64,000 bases of DNA from Fratercula arctica (Eukaryota; Chordata; Aves; Charadriiformes; Alcidae), in NCBI GenBank assembly GCA_947846985.1, contig CANTUZ010000001.1:185774455-185838454 (forward strand), in the 5' to 3' direction. Under the pieces are notes generated by a model. That model saw only the letters and a program-made list of their open reading frames with translations, was not told where the DNA came from and searched no databases. This document shows positions 44,180 through 55,999 of this stretch, piece after piece (the stretch's first letter is position 1; every line of letters begins with the position of its first letter). Made by a program: the position numbers and the translations under genes.

Positions 44180-45430
44180 GAATATGGATGTGTTTAATTT
44201 GCCACTCTGGGGGCAACTTTTGGAGCCTCCAGAAAATATTATAGAAATACTATAGAAATGGAGAATTATTATTTTTTCAGAATAATCATCCTTGCTTATA
44301 AAGTTGCATGGAATTTAGTAGATTTGAAGTGACAAATAAGTGTGTTGAAGTGACATAAATTGTGTGTTAGAAAACATATTTTAGAATTTAGAAGGACTTA
44401 ATAAAATATGATTGCTAATATACATTTTGGTGTATTTTCAAAGCAAAATCATAGTTGATCTATTTGTTGGAATGGCTGAGCAAGCCTAAGGAACAATTAT
44501 AACTTCTTAAAATCTGTATCACTTTTGCTATGAGAATGACAGAACCATGTTGAGATTTTTGAGCCCATAAGGCCTTTTGGTAACAATTCTGATGAAGATT
44601 TCTTATAGAAAAATACAGAGATGGAAAGGTTTGCTATGATCACAGTTGAATGAAAACCATCCCAGGGATTTGCAAATGGCATTTGGCAGAAAATATGCAA
44701 ATTATTATTCTGATGTAGTATATCCGGAAATAAATTTGTTATGAGTTATTAATTTTTATAGAGACTTCTTCCTCACTGTTTATTTGTTTTAAGTTGCTTT
44801 TTTGGAAGTCATAAAATGACAAAAGAACCTTGCTCTAAGGGGCTGAAATTACTGTCATCTTGAATGGAGATGGGACTTCCTACTTTCTTTTATATCTCTG
44901 AACTGACTGAAAAGGAAAATGGAAGTAGAAATACTCCTTGATGGAAATAAGTACTACTTTAACGGTAGACATGGAATAATGTCAAAGATCGTTTAATGGT
45001 GAGTTATCACTTCAGACACTTGGAATCAGTAGGAAACATTGGCAAGCTACATTGAAATCTGCTATACTGAGAGATTATTACCAACTGTGAAAAAAGCATA
45101 TTTTTTTTCTTTCTGTCCCCAAAACATAACAAAAAATACACAATACTTGATGAGAAGAGATCCCAAGTCTGAAAACAGCCTCACTGGAAGAAAAAGATGA
45201 CAGTGATGATGGAGGTTACATCTATAGGAGGGAGCATTTAGGATCAGATCTTTAAGAATGTGACCATCTGTTAAATACACACAACATGAGGAAAACACGA
45301 AAACTGACATTTCTAACAATTGACATCATTAAAGAAACACACATCATGGCATGGAAAGCTAATGAATACATGTCTATTATCCTCAGCTGTTTATCTCAGT
45401 TCTATAAATGAATGGCTTAAGTAAAAATTT
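44180..45430. other. Unique AT-rich sequence, no gene seen
   Basis: No gene or repeat is recognised. The minus-strand frame at 45062-45319 is hydrophobic but shows no domain. Confidence 0.5.
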
Positions 45431-45433
45431 TTA

Positions 45434-45454
45434 CTCGGCCTTTTGGCTCAGGTC
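45434..45454 (+). ncRNA. U2 snRNA 5'-end-like fragment (doubtful)
   Basis: CTCGGCCTTTTGGCTCAGGTC agrees with the highly conserved 5' stem-loop region of U2 snRNA (CTCGGCCTTTTGGCTAAGATC) at 19 of 21 positions. The bases after it do not continue as U2: neither the branch-site pairing region nor the Sm site is seen. If real, it is a very short pseudogene fragment; it may be chance. Confidence 0.25.
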
Positions 45455-45659
45455 TGGACAGGTATGGACAGTGTAGGCTTTACTAGGGGGCAGGACACAT
45501 GAGTCTGAGCTTCCCACTGCTTCTGGGACTGCCTCAATCTAACCAGCAAGAAGTGCAACACCGTCAGCATCACAGTCACCGGGTAAAATACTTAGTCTTT
45601 GCAGAAGTCATCACAACTCTGTTCTCTTGACTGTCTCTGACCATAATAATAGAGTTCCG

Positions 45660-46880
45660 GTTCACAGAACCACAGAGCCACAGAACCACAGAATGGCTGA
45701 GGTTCGAAGGGACCTCTGGAGATCATCTTGTCTAACCTCCCTGCTCAAGCAGGGCCACGTAGAGCAGGTTGCACAGGACCGTGTCCAGATGGCTTTTGAA
45801 TATGGAGACTCCACAATGTCCCTGAGCAACCTGTGCTGGGCCTCAGTCACCTTCATATAAGGCAATGTTCAGCCTGCAGATCTTGTTGTTTCAGTTTGTA
45901 CCCATTGACTCTGGTTCTATCTCTGGGCACCACTAAAAAGAGCCTGGCTTTGTCTTCTTTACATCTTCCCTTCAGATATTTATATACATTGATGAGATAC
46001 ACCCAAGCCATCTCTTTTCCAGACTAAGCAGTTGCAGATATCTCAGCCTTTTCTCATAGGAGAGTTGCTGCAGTTCCTTAATCATCCTTGTGGCCCTTCA
46101 TTGGACTCCCTGCAGTATGTCCATGTCTCTCTCATACTGATGAGTCCAGAACTGGACACAGTATTACCAGTGCTGAGTAGAGGGGAAGGATTCCCTCCCT
46201 TAACCTGTTGGCAGCACTCCTCCTAATGCAGCCCAGGATACCACTAGACTTTGCCACAATGGCACATTGTTGGCTCATGGTCAACTTGGTGTCCCCCAGG
46301 ACCCTCAGGTCCTTTTCTGCTTTCCAGCTCATCAGTCCCCAGTATGTACTTGTGCCCATGTTTGTTCCTCCCCAGGTACAGGACTTCACACTTCTCCTTG
46401 CTGAATTTCAGGATGTTCCTGTCAGCCCATTTCTCCAGCCTGTCAAGGTCTCACTGGATGGCAACACAACCCTCTGGTGTATCAGCCACTCCTCCCAGTT
46501 TTGTATCATCAGCAAACTTGCTGAGGGTACACTCTACGCCATCATTGTACACAGTATTAACCCCTGGGGTATGCTGCTAGCTGCTGGCCTCCAACAAGAC
46601 TTTGTAGCAAGAATCTCCCTGGACCTAGCTGTACAGACAGTTTCAAATCCATCTGACTGTCTGCTCATCCAGTCCATGAGCTTCTCTGTGAAGATATTAT
46701 GGGAGACAGCCTTACTGAAGTCCAGGCAGCCAACATCGACTGCTCTCCCCTCATCTACCAAGACAGTCATTTCATCGTAGAAGGATATCATGTTGGTCAA
46801 GCATGACCTCCCCTTTGTGAATCTATGCTTGGTTTTGCCTATGCACTCTCCCTTTGGTCCCACCACTCTTGCAGTCCTTC
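45660..46880 (-). mobile_element. CR1 LINE, long 3' part with broken reverse transcriptase
   Basis: The longest CR1 copy here, antisense to the plus strand. Its 3' tail at 45660-45695 is made of ACCACAGA-like repeats. Next, on the plus strand, comes AATGGCTGAGGTTCGAAGGG, the antisense of the family's 3' UTR. Read on the minus strand, ORF2 then appears in pieces: FTKGRSCLTNMISFYD and LDFSKAVSHN near 46834-46690, where about three residues of the family's KAFDTVSHN are lost. The intact FADDTK polymerase motif is at 46516-46499, followed by LGGVADTPEGC and later AEKDLRVL and IRRSAANRLREGILPLYSAL. The frame shifts several times and has internal deletions, so it is dead. The plus-strand 190-codon frame at 46208-46780 is only its shadow. 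The endonuclease part and the 5' half are missing. Confidence 0.95.
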
Positions 46881-46884
46881 CTGC

Positions 46885-49800
46885 ACTGTTACAACAGGGA
46901 ATTTTAATAATTCCTTTATTCTAAAAATGTTTGTGGCCAGTAGGTCAGGTATTTTCCTAAGAAGAGACATGTTGTAGCCTGAAGAGAATCAAAGAATTAG
47001 TAAACAAGTTTGATAATTACTATTAACATTGCTGTAATTAGACAGTTTTTGAGATATTAATAAACAATTAGAAAGGCATTATACTTCCATTCATATATAG
47101 AAATACTATATATTATGTTTAATTCAATATGCTCTTTATACATAAAATTTTTTGCTAATGCTGTGTAAATTGAATTTCCAGGAACCCTGAGAAGTCTGGG
47201 AACCCAGAAGGAAGAATGTGCACAAAGCTATCTTGAACCACATGTGGAAAAACTATGCAGGTCATTTAAAGTAACCTTTCCACATTTCACTGAACAGTGT
47301 GCATCGGGCACCAATGCTGAAACCCTGTTTCCAAATAAAACTGAATGTTCTTGTGAAAATGTTAACTTTCGGACTGATGTTTGAAACGCAGTCAATTTGC
47401 CTGTTCAATCTATTCCATCTCCAAGCTAAACACTCCATTAGAATATTCAGTGTGAGTTAATGTGATGGTTTATATTACTTTCAGAAAGGGCAGCATGATA
47501 TTTTTAGGACTGTGAATTGAGATTAAGGGATGCCAATCTTCAGATTTCATTTAGACAGACTGTGCTATCTTCCATATAATAGTTGTTTTAGAACCTTTTT
47601 TCATAGGATCTGCAGCCATTTCCCTACCAACAAGATCTCAGTATGAATGACTGGATGCAGTATATATGCAGTATAATATATTATTAGAATTAACATAATA
47701 TTAGTGTTGGGTACTGTGAGGTATAATGAATGTGTGCAAATTTGTTCAGGTCGGTGTCAGACCACCTGCACAGGATACTAGTGATTCCTGCTTCAGGTAA
47801 CTCTCACCTACAAATTCTGCTGGGTTGACTTCAGGGTTTACAGTTTTGCATAAAACAATGATAACTTCAGGGCAGGTACAAAACAAAGAGAAGATACTGT
47901 ATTATTTATCAGCAATAGCAGCATAGTCTATATGCTTCCTGATGAATGAACCAAGAATCTGTAATGTTTTGCTGGAGAAAAATGTGAACTCTATGTAGGC
48001 CAAACAGGATTATCTTCTTAATGACAGCAATTTGCATTACTTTTAATAGGATTTATTCTCAGTGGCTTGTAGCCGAGAATGAAAGAAACATCCCAGCTCG
48101 TTCAACAAGATGTTCCCTAAATGAGTTCACAGGGTTATATGTAATACTGGTATTGTATAAGCACCGCTGTGAAACAAGGCTAAATTCAATGGCACAGCGA
48201 AGAAGAATCATGGAGGAATTGTTTTATTTCTTTTGAACATAAGCAAACATTTTGTTCATTAAAAGAAATCCTCAGGTAATTTTTGCCTGAGATGAGGCAA
48301 GGAGAAATACAGACTGTTAAAGGTGTTCTCTAGTGAGGAGCAGAGTGCAGCATCTACGGTGGGTGCGGGGAGGAACAGTTCTGCCCCAAGGGCAGAGCCA
48401 GGGTGCCAGCATCCTGCTGCTGCTACGTCCTTCTCCACAGAGATGAAAAATGGGACTTCGGAACACAAGTTAAGACACAAAAGTTTTACTCTAACTGATC
48501 AAATTAATGATACCTCAGCCTTGCCCTCTGAATACCATATAAGATTGCAACTCTACAGAGCTTTCTGGGTAAGTGGTGTGGTGGAAATGCATATGATGAG
48601 GAGATGTCTTGGCACAAGAGCCAGGCGGTGGTGCATGTCTTCTCAGAAGCTGGCCTGTAAACCTATGCAGTGAAGGTGAGGTGGTGATGCAAAAAGCCTC
48701 CACTATCAACATACAAAGCGCAATATAGAAAATATGGAACTTAATAGTAACAGTTTTTCAGATGTCATTTCATGCTTGCTACGTACCCACACATAGGCTG
48801 AAGTCTTTGCATAACTTAGGCCAACATATTTAAGTTGTGTCAAAAAGCAGACACTACTTAAGAGCTTCACACTGTGGATGTGTAGGCTGCATAGTAAAAC
48901 AGCTAACCAGATAGCCTTAACTGCAAAACCTTGCTAATTTGTGAACTATCATCCCCTTTTACCCTTTTCTTATGTTTTATATGCTTTATGCTTATGCATT
49001 CGTAAAGATAAAGGAGAGCAAGCACAACATTTAACACAGTATCATATGGTGTAATGTTATTACTAGCTAAAATAAATTGAAATTATGTCATTGAAGAAAC
49101 TATACTGGAGAACTAAAGCTATCTGAAGGCATTTTAGTATTAGCTCCTCCAGCTGTCTCTATAATCTGACCACAAAGTACTGCAAATATTGAACCATGCT
49201 AATTTGAGCAGAAATATGATCTGCATTACAGTTACTTTTCAACAATTGAACAACCGACAAGTATTCGTTTTGGATGGATACGTTTAACGGAAAGAGACAC
49301 CAGTATGAAATACAAGCCTTTAACAGGAACTAACTCTATGGCTTAAGTTACTGTAAGACATGACTGGCAGCTGATTGACTCTGGATTCCCCATAGGAAGT
49401 TTTATTTCTGAACTGTATCACTGAAGTGTAGCAATAATCAAGAACGATGTTTTCATAGATTATCTCCTGTTGTTTGATAACCAGGCAAAGTGTCAAATGA
49501 TTTCATGCCTTAATAAGAAGCTACTGAAGAAGTACAGGACTATTAAGATATATTCAGACATGTAACATAAATACTCTGTAGACCCTGACTACCCTGTAGT
49601 CAGTTTTATTCACTGTTAAAAATGCTTAAGGGGAGAGTTACTTTCATAAAGCCAAAAAAAAATACTACGGAAGGGCAGGCTACTGACCAGCACTAACCTC
49701 TCAGATGTTTTGGATATGATCTAGAATGTTGTAGACTGTGATGGCACCAGCTATTTTGTACAAAGATATAAATTTTTCCAAGTTGCAGAAAGAAATAATG

Positions 49801-50250
49801 AATAATGTTGAAACTTCTTTTTCTTATTGAATGATAAGGAGGGATACAACTTGTAGACTGCAAGTGGGAAAATTATTGCTTGGGTTTGTGAAAATGCCCC
49901 TTACTTAGTTAAAACAGAAGTCCTGTTGATAAACAGGGCTCTTTAGCACCATCTTTTAATTTATCAAGAGAATGGACCAGAAGTATGAACGAGAATAGGA
50001 ACACTGTTATAGGAATGTGGATGACTTGCCTGACTGGACTGTGACAAACTAATGCAAATGAGCTGAAAAAATCCACCTTCACATCAGTTCCAGCTAGTAA
50101 GCTAAGAAAACTACTTTTTCTGCATTTAGAATTTACCTCAATAATAACTTGTTTAAGTGCTTCTCAAAAGAGTACGTATCTGAGTTAAAAATGCTCTGAA
50201 TGACTAAAATGCATGATCTGTACTTGCATTTCGCTAAACAGAAAGCCCAG
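46885..50250. other. Unique AT-rich sequence, no gene seen
   Basis: More than 3 kb with no recognised repeat. The 116-codon plus-strand frame at 48323-48673 overlaps minus-strand frames at both ends and has no motif. Confidence 0.5.
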
Positions 50251-50253
50251 CGG

Positions 50254-50281
50254 TTACACCAGTCAAATTACACCAGTCACA
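50254..50281 (+). repeat. 14-bp tandem duplication
   Basis: TTACACCAGTCAAA at 50254 is followed directly by TTACACCAGTCACA at 50268. Confidence 0.85.
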
Positions 50282-50284
50282 TCA

Positions 50285-51149
50285 GACTACTGAAGAGGGA
50301 GAAATTCATTACACCAAGAAGCTATGCCCCTGTACAGTAGATATTGTTGTGAAAGTAGCCTGAGTCGACTAAAGCCATGAATCACTCGTACTTCCCGGTG
50401 AAAAGCATGAACAGCCTCTTAGAATGAGTAAGACTCTTTGAGTTGGTCTGAAAGCTAAAAATATTACCTGTATCTCAACCTTTAGATAGAGTGCCAAAAG
50501 AGCTCAGAGTACTGACTGATTTCCAAGGAAAAGGGATTTTATTTAAAATTTTCAACAGAAATGTTGTAGGCTTTTATGTACAATAGTCTTGCATACATAA
50601 GTGAAAAAATGTTGCTGCAAGGATTATCAGCTGTTAGTTGGCAGAAGTGGAGGCTCCCTGCCTGTGGCAGGGAAGTGCTACAAAGCGATAAAACCAGCCC
50701 CATCACATGGCACAGAGCACGTGCCACCAAGTACGTTACTAATGTTGGGGTTGAACGCCACTTCATACATAAGGTAATTTTGAACCGATTTGGTACCTTG
50801 TGAGGAATAAATATGTTGTACTCTTTCCTAATATACTCACAACAGCATAGACAATCCTGTAATTCCACTGGCACAGAAGCCTAACTGGCATGAAGTAAGG
50901 ACCAGCATCAGAAAATATTATTCCATTTTAGTATCAAAATCCTTTGCGTGGAGTCAGCAGAAACAAAGATGAAAATTTGAGTTTGCAACAGAATTGTGAT
51001 AAGACTGAGCTGAGTCATTACCTCTTGAAAATATTAATGTGGAGCTCTAACTTAGTCTTCAGCTCGCTTTAATTTCGTGTCTCCTTCAAGAACTATTTTA
51101 GCTAATGCAGTTCTCTGCTGTGTGCTTTAGCAAAAACAGAGATCCCAAG
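50285..51149. other. Unique sequence, no gene seen
   Basis: Frames at 50539-50874 (minus, 111 codons) and 50576-50803 (plus) overlap each other. Neither has a recognised motif. Confidence 0.5.
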
Positions 51150-51250
51150 AATGATGAGAAAACTCAGGGAGATGAGTGATCAGCCAAATGACCTGAGTGG
51201 TGGGGTTTAGAACTGCTGCTCCTCTTGGATACCAATCGTGCTCGCACCAT
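51150..51250 (-). mobile_element. MIR-type SINE remnant, minus strand
   Basis: The plus strand reads GATGAGAAAACTCAGGGAGA, then TGAGTGATCAGCCAAATGAC, CTGAGTGGTGGGGTTTAGAA, CTGCTGCTCCTCTTGGATAC and GTGCTCGCACCAT. These follow the antisense MIR order: GATGGGAAAACTGAGGCACAG, GTGACTTGCCCAAGGTCAC, AGTCAGTGGTGGAGCTGGGA, TAGAACCCAGGTCTCCTG, then GTGCTCTATCCACT. It is diverged but shows the full run of stations. Confidence 0.65.
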
Positions 51251-51254
51251 CTCC

Positions 51255-52750
51255 CTGTTACCACTGCTGCGTGTGTACCCACAGCACAGCACACCTGCAT
51301 CAGGAATCCTCTCTAATCACAGGTTTTGCCTTTGTGGGCAGGTGAGGAAATAATATTTTGGTTTGACAGGACTTCTCAGCCTTGAGCTTCTGCTCCCAAT
51401 TGTGCTTGTTACTCCTTGAAAAGTTTTTCCCCGGTTCAAATGCAGGCAGCCATGTAAGACTGTACCATTGACAGAGCCGCTGACAGTAACACAAAATACG
51501 CTCAGTACAACCTCTGTGGGCTGGATTGTTTTAAACGAGGCTGAACAGGGCACTTAGGCATTCTGTCCTTGGGCAGGATTGAGCAGCAGGGTAAATCCAG
51601 TATCATTAAGAGGCAGCAGCACTGTCTTAGAACACAGAATAGGAGAAGCAACGGTGAAACCTGGGAGCTCCTTTGGTTTTAACTGTACAAGTAAGTTGGA
51701 ACTGGGTATAGCACAAAAAGAAGAATCTAAAAGAAAGGTATGATAAGGTCGAATGCCATTTAGTGTGACAGTGGCATAAAAAATGTAGGACAGAAGACAT
51801 CTGTGATGTCTCTGTGTGTACATTACTAAGGATACCTCTCAAAAGCTTGCCAGTAAACAGATATTCATGTTTTCCAGAGTTGTAAGGAAGCCTGTAAAAA
51901 AATTACCTGTTTCATCTTATCTGTGGAAATGGTTAATTTTTAATGATAATATTTTAAATAATGAATCACTTTCAGAGCAGGGAATAAGCAAAGGCATTTT
52001 CCAATTGGTTATTCATTCTCTTTATTTGCAGAGGCCATGTAGGAATTAAAATTAAATTAATCCAAAGTGGCTGTCTTTTAAGATAGAAAAATGTAAACAA
52101 CCCATATAAAATCATTCTCCTTATGGCTTAAGAAGACATATTCCATATCAGAATACTACTACTTCCATATTTCTGCAGCTATCTTACATTTTTTCCCTTC
52201 AGACATTAGCCTGAGAAAAAATTAATTTGTTTTCCCAGTATGATTTGAAATTAAATATTAAGTAGTTGATTTATCAGGAAATTTAAGGTGTTGTTTCCAA
52301 ACAGTCTCCTTTTGCTTGAAACAGATTTATTGCAGGAACAGAAAAATGCATATTAGTCATCAAAAGCTGTTTATAGATGAGTTTAAAGTGCTATCAACTA
52401 AATGATTCTCATCATGTAGACTAAATTCCAGACCAATAATGCAGAGGAGAATTAGTGGAGGATGGATTAAATAGCCAGAGGTAACTGAAAATAGGGAAAA
52501 GTAATAATTTGCATTTGGCTTACGATACAAATCCAATATAAAGGTTTATATTTTCTAACTTGTTATGATCCAAAGTTAATTTTGATACTGAGGCCAAAAT
52601 TTAAAAAATTACTGCTTATTTTAGATATGTATTTCATGGGAGCCAAGTCAGATCCTGAATACGTCAGGTTTTTAAACTTGGAAATAATCCTGACTTCAAT
52701 TATTACCGTATCAGTGCAGCCTCCTAGCGTGAAGACGGAAAGCTGATTTT
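51255..52750. other. Unique sequence, no gene seen
   Basis: Overlapping frames of 64 to 89 codons at 51300-51842 (minus) have no motif. The rest is AT-rich, and no repeat is recognised. Confidence 0.5.
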
Positions 52751-52756
52751 GTTGTG

Positions 52757-52773
52757 TTTTTTTTTTTTTTTTT
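52757..52773 (+). repeat. Run of 17 T
   Basis: Seventeen T following GTTGTG. It could be a minus-strand poly-A tail, but no body is recognised to the right. Confidence 0.9.
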
Positions 52774-52779
52774 AAATCG

Positions 52780-53450
52780 GTGAGACGTCCTCTGCACTGG
52801 AACTCAAGGTCCCTCTCCCTCAATCCTTCACCTCAAGGGATCTGCTAGGCTGCTCAACAGTTTCCTTCCCGCCTCTGCATCCAGATTTCTACCCCTTTGG
52901 CACAGATAGCCAAGAGTCCTTTCCTGAGGCTTAACACCCACCAGTGTTCTTCTAAAGGAGGAAGAAGTCTCATGGTTTCCTTTTAGACTGGCCGCTGTCT
53001 TCTGTAAAACCAGTCCAACAGTTACCATTCCTGCTCAAGAAGAAGGAGGCTGAAGTTTTAGGCTCTCTTCAGCCTCAGTGACACTAGCCCTTACATTGAC
53101 CAATGGCAAAGCCGGAGGAAACTCCTCATTCTTCTTGCTCTTGCTCGATTTCACACTCAGCCAGGGCTGGATGGAAAGCAACACACTCTCTCTCCCTCAG
53201 CCACCTCTGACAGCCACTGCCAGGACCAGGAATCAGAACCAGGATTCCTGCTGCTGCAGCTGTAATACTGTGTTTGGTACCGAACTAAACTCTGCTGCTC
53301 TGAGTTAAGCTTGACCTAAACCTATCTGATCGAGTGGGCCTAAGAAGGACATGGTCAGTTCGTCTGTGAGTCTTGACTGGGTAAGGGCATGAGATAAACA
53401 TGAAAGTTTTCAGTCTGGGCAGCATGGTTGAAGTTTGAATATTGTGCATG
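52780..53450. other. Unique sequence, no gene seen
   Basis: A moderately GC-richer patch (52790-53280) with short frames and no recognised motif or repeat. Confidence 0.5.
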
Positions 53451-53455
53451 GGCAC

Positions 53456-53535
53456 GCACGATATTAGCATCACTGATTTTTTTTTTTTTTATCATCATGC
53501 ACAATATTAGCATCACTGATTTTTTTTTTATCATC
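53456..53535 (+). repeat. 43-bp tandem duplication with T tracts
   Basis: The unit GCAC(G/A)ATATTAGCATCACTGA, followed by a T tract and ATCATC, occurs at 53456 and again at 53499. The T tract is 14 or so bases in the first copy and about 11 in the second. It is a recent-looking duplication, with one substitution outside the T tracts. The minus-strand 134-codon frame that crosses it (53355-53759) is repeat-driven. Confidence 0.92.
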
Positions 53536-53539
53536 TTCA

Positions 53540-55150
53540 GAAACACAAAAATGTAGGTGTTGATAGATTTACCGTTGCCTAAGGAGCCAGACATAGCTTT
53601 GAGGGCTGCACCATTGAGACAAAGTGCTTCAGTTCCACTGAAGTCCCATGTCAGGTGTCCACGTGCTTTGTGGGTCGGGGCATTAGCACCTTCCCGAGTC
53701 ACACGGGACGCCTGTGCCAGGCATTTTGTGGATGTGGGTTCAGCAGGGAGTTGAACCAAGCTCTACACCCTAGACTAACACTCCCCAAAATGCACATCGC
53801 TCTGCTTTAATTTTGTGTTCAGCAGTCGCTTGTTAAAACATCAGGATTCTCAGATTTTGGCTACTGTCTTTTGTACTGAGCAAAAAGATACATTACCTGT
53901 ACAGTACTGTTGGAAATTTATAGCTTGCAGAGCTTGTTGAAATCCTTTGGGATAAAAGGTCCTCTGTAAATGCAAGTATTTTATTAGTACGCAAAGGAAA
54001 ATATATTGAAGGACTAAGTAAATATCTGCAGGGTGCTAAGCAAAGGTTAACTGTCACTACCAGTCAAACTAGGGCAGTGACAAAGGGCCTAAAAGAGATA
54101 CTCTAAGGGCAACAGCAGATGCTTTAAAGCTGGACGAAGCATTGAAAACAGACACCTGTACTCTTTTGTTTTATAGGTTCTTTCTTACGTATGGGAATGA
54201 AGCCACCAAGAGGGTGATATGCCTATTTCTCCCTAGGAATCCTCACGGCAAAAGAGCATCAAGCATTTACAACAAAATGATTTGTACTAATGGCAGGAGA
54301 AGAGGAGCCGATGGTCTATATGTAAGAGAACCCATTAAAGATTTCTGGGATTGTGTCAGTGTTTGCCAGCAGAGGTAAAGCTGAGAACTGGGAGAATTTT
54401 GTAGACTGTAAATTATAAATTTTGCTTTGTGGTTTTGCCATCTAATGTCTCTATTAAAAAATGTATTGGCTCTAAGTAAATTAGATAAGGATACAGCATC
54501 TAGTATTGTGACGTTTTCTTGTGGAGGCCAAACCTCTCTCATCAACTAAAGGCTTTGCCAGAACTGCTATTATATTTAATGAACCAGAAAATAATATATG
54601 GTCAGGTTAATATTCTTCCCAAAACTTCTATTATAGGCCACAGCTAGGGGAAAGGACACTGTATTAGTGACATGTGGCAGGAGGTCAATTACTGTGCAAA
54701 ATCATTTCACCAGGTAATATTTAGTGCTCAAAACTTCATCTGGTTTGCACTGATTGGAAGGCAGCCTGCATGTGAAATGCCCCAGAAACTGCAGGGTTGT
54801 TTGCAGTGCGTTACTGCATCACAAATGGTCTCTTGGACATCACGTTACAATAACATGTTGTCCAAACCTCAACAACCCCCTCCCTAGGGACTAAGTTATG
54901 GAGAATTAATGGAGAAATTTAATTACGATTTCCCCCCATCCTCAGTGTTGCAACCTGGTGCACTTCTAGACTTAGTGCTGAAATATTATGGAAAAATACA
55001 GTTTCCCCAGGAATGGATACTTGACTAGACATGTGAAATATTAAATGTTTTAGGACATTTTGTTCTAACGAGATTAGAAAACAATTCTGCTGATACAAAT
55101 TATTAAAGTAGGGAATGATAAACCTACGGTTCAGATAAGCACCAGGGCTC
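53540..55150. other. Unique sequence, no gene seen
   Basis: AT-rich DNA. The frames at 54142-54378 (plus) and 54267-54545 (minus) overlap and lack motifs. No repeat is recognised. Confidence 0.5.
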
Positions 55151-55154
55151 TAAA

Positions 55155-55740
55155 ATGATTATCTAATCTGACCTTCTTTGTTTCTTTTGTCCACCTGGCA
55201 CTGCAGAGCAGTGATAGCAATGAAGGGCCTAGTCATGGCATCCTTTCTTTAATTTAGGCTGTCCTTACAAGCTTTCGCTAGTGCAGAACAACTCACTCCA
55301 ACAGGGTCTCAGCATTAAGACACTACATTCCTAACCCTCCCTGTAAACACACCAACCCATCAAGGGATTTTGGTAGAGTTGCTGTTTCATCGGCCCTGCT
55401 GCCGACCTATACCAGGCTGATCTTTCAGCTAAATAAATTCTTTTTCCCGGAATGGCATTAAGCAATAGCCTCAAATAAAACAGTTCCTCTAGCCTTTCAG
55501 GCTCAATAGCCTTTTCATGAATTTAAGTGCTGCTGTGCGCTTCCCTAAATCTTGATCAATTTTTCAGCACTTACCCAGCCAAAAATTGGTCACAGTATTA
55601 TGGTGGCAGTCACGCAAGTGAGACAATGTCTTTACTCCTCTTCCTCATGGCTTTGTTTAAATACTGAAGATTTCTTTTGGCCCCTTCAGCCACACTTGTG
55701 CACTGGGAACTGATGCCTGTCTGATTACCAGGACAGTAAG
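55155..55740 (-). mobile_element. Probable very old CR1-type LINE fragment, minus strand
   Basis: Several words follow the antisense order of an ancient CR1/L3-like element. ATTATCTAATCTGACCTTCT stands for GATCATCTAGTCCGACCTCC. CTAGCCTTTCAGGCTCAATA lies near the place of the CAGCCTTTC region. AAATTGGTCACAGTATTATG stands for AACTGGACACAGTATTCCA, and GGCCCCTTCAGCCACACTTG with TGCACTGGGAACTGATGCCT stands for GCCTTTTTTGCAACCACATCACACTGTTGACTCATG. Similarity is broken and far lower than in the other CR1 copies. A chance series of matches is possible, so the limits are approximate. Confidence 0.45.
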
Positions 55741-55940
55741 CCATCATCGGAGTGATTGCTCATTAGTACAGAGCTCCCGATCTTTAAGCGTGAGCCAATA
55801 AACTGAACAGAAATGCAGATTGTTTGCTTGTTCCTGCTCAGAAACACAATCCAAATTCCATCAGTGACCTGTCAGCCTCATGGTTTACTGCTGCCTCAAT
55901 CCCTGCAAACTTTCTCAATCACGATTTTTTTTTCTTCCAG

Positions 55941-55997
55941 GTCACTGATAAAAAAATGAAACGATCCAAGGCCAAGAACAAATCCTTGAAGGCCCCA
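55941..55997 (+). CDS. Candidate 57-bp coding exon, unknown product
   Basis: The pyrimidine tract CGATTTTTTTTTCTTCCAG ends at 55940, a very good splice acceptor. The next 57 bases read VTDKKMKRSKAKNKSLKAP in one frame and are followed by GTAAAT, an acceptable donor. The exon would be a multiple of three, so it could be skipped without a frame change. The frame stays open past the donor (NFFLFDEDSESTVSHCQ) to a TAG at 56069, so a terminal exon of 43 codons is the other reading. The peptide is lysine-rich, like a nuclear localisation segment. No neighbouring exon or known protein is recognised. Confidence 0.25.
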
Positions 55998-55999
55998 GT

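Noticed and set aside
46208..46780. 190-codon plus-strand open frame
   Set aside because: It is the antisense of the CR1 ORF2 at 45660-46880. Its openness follows from the codon pattern of the other strand.
53355..53759. 134-codon minus-strand frame
   Set aside because: It depends on the duplicated 43-bp unit and its T tracts (lysine runs), and it has no motif.
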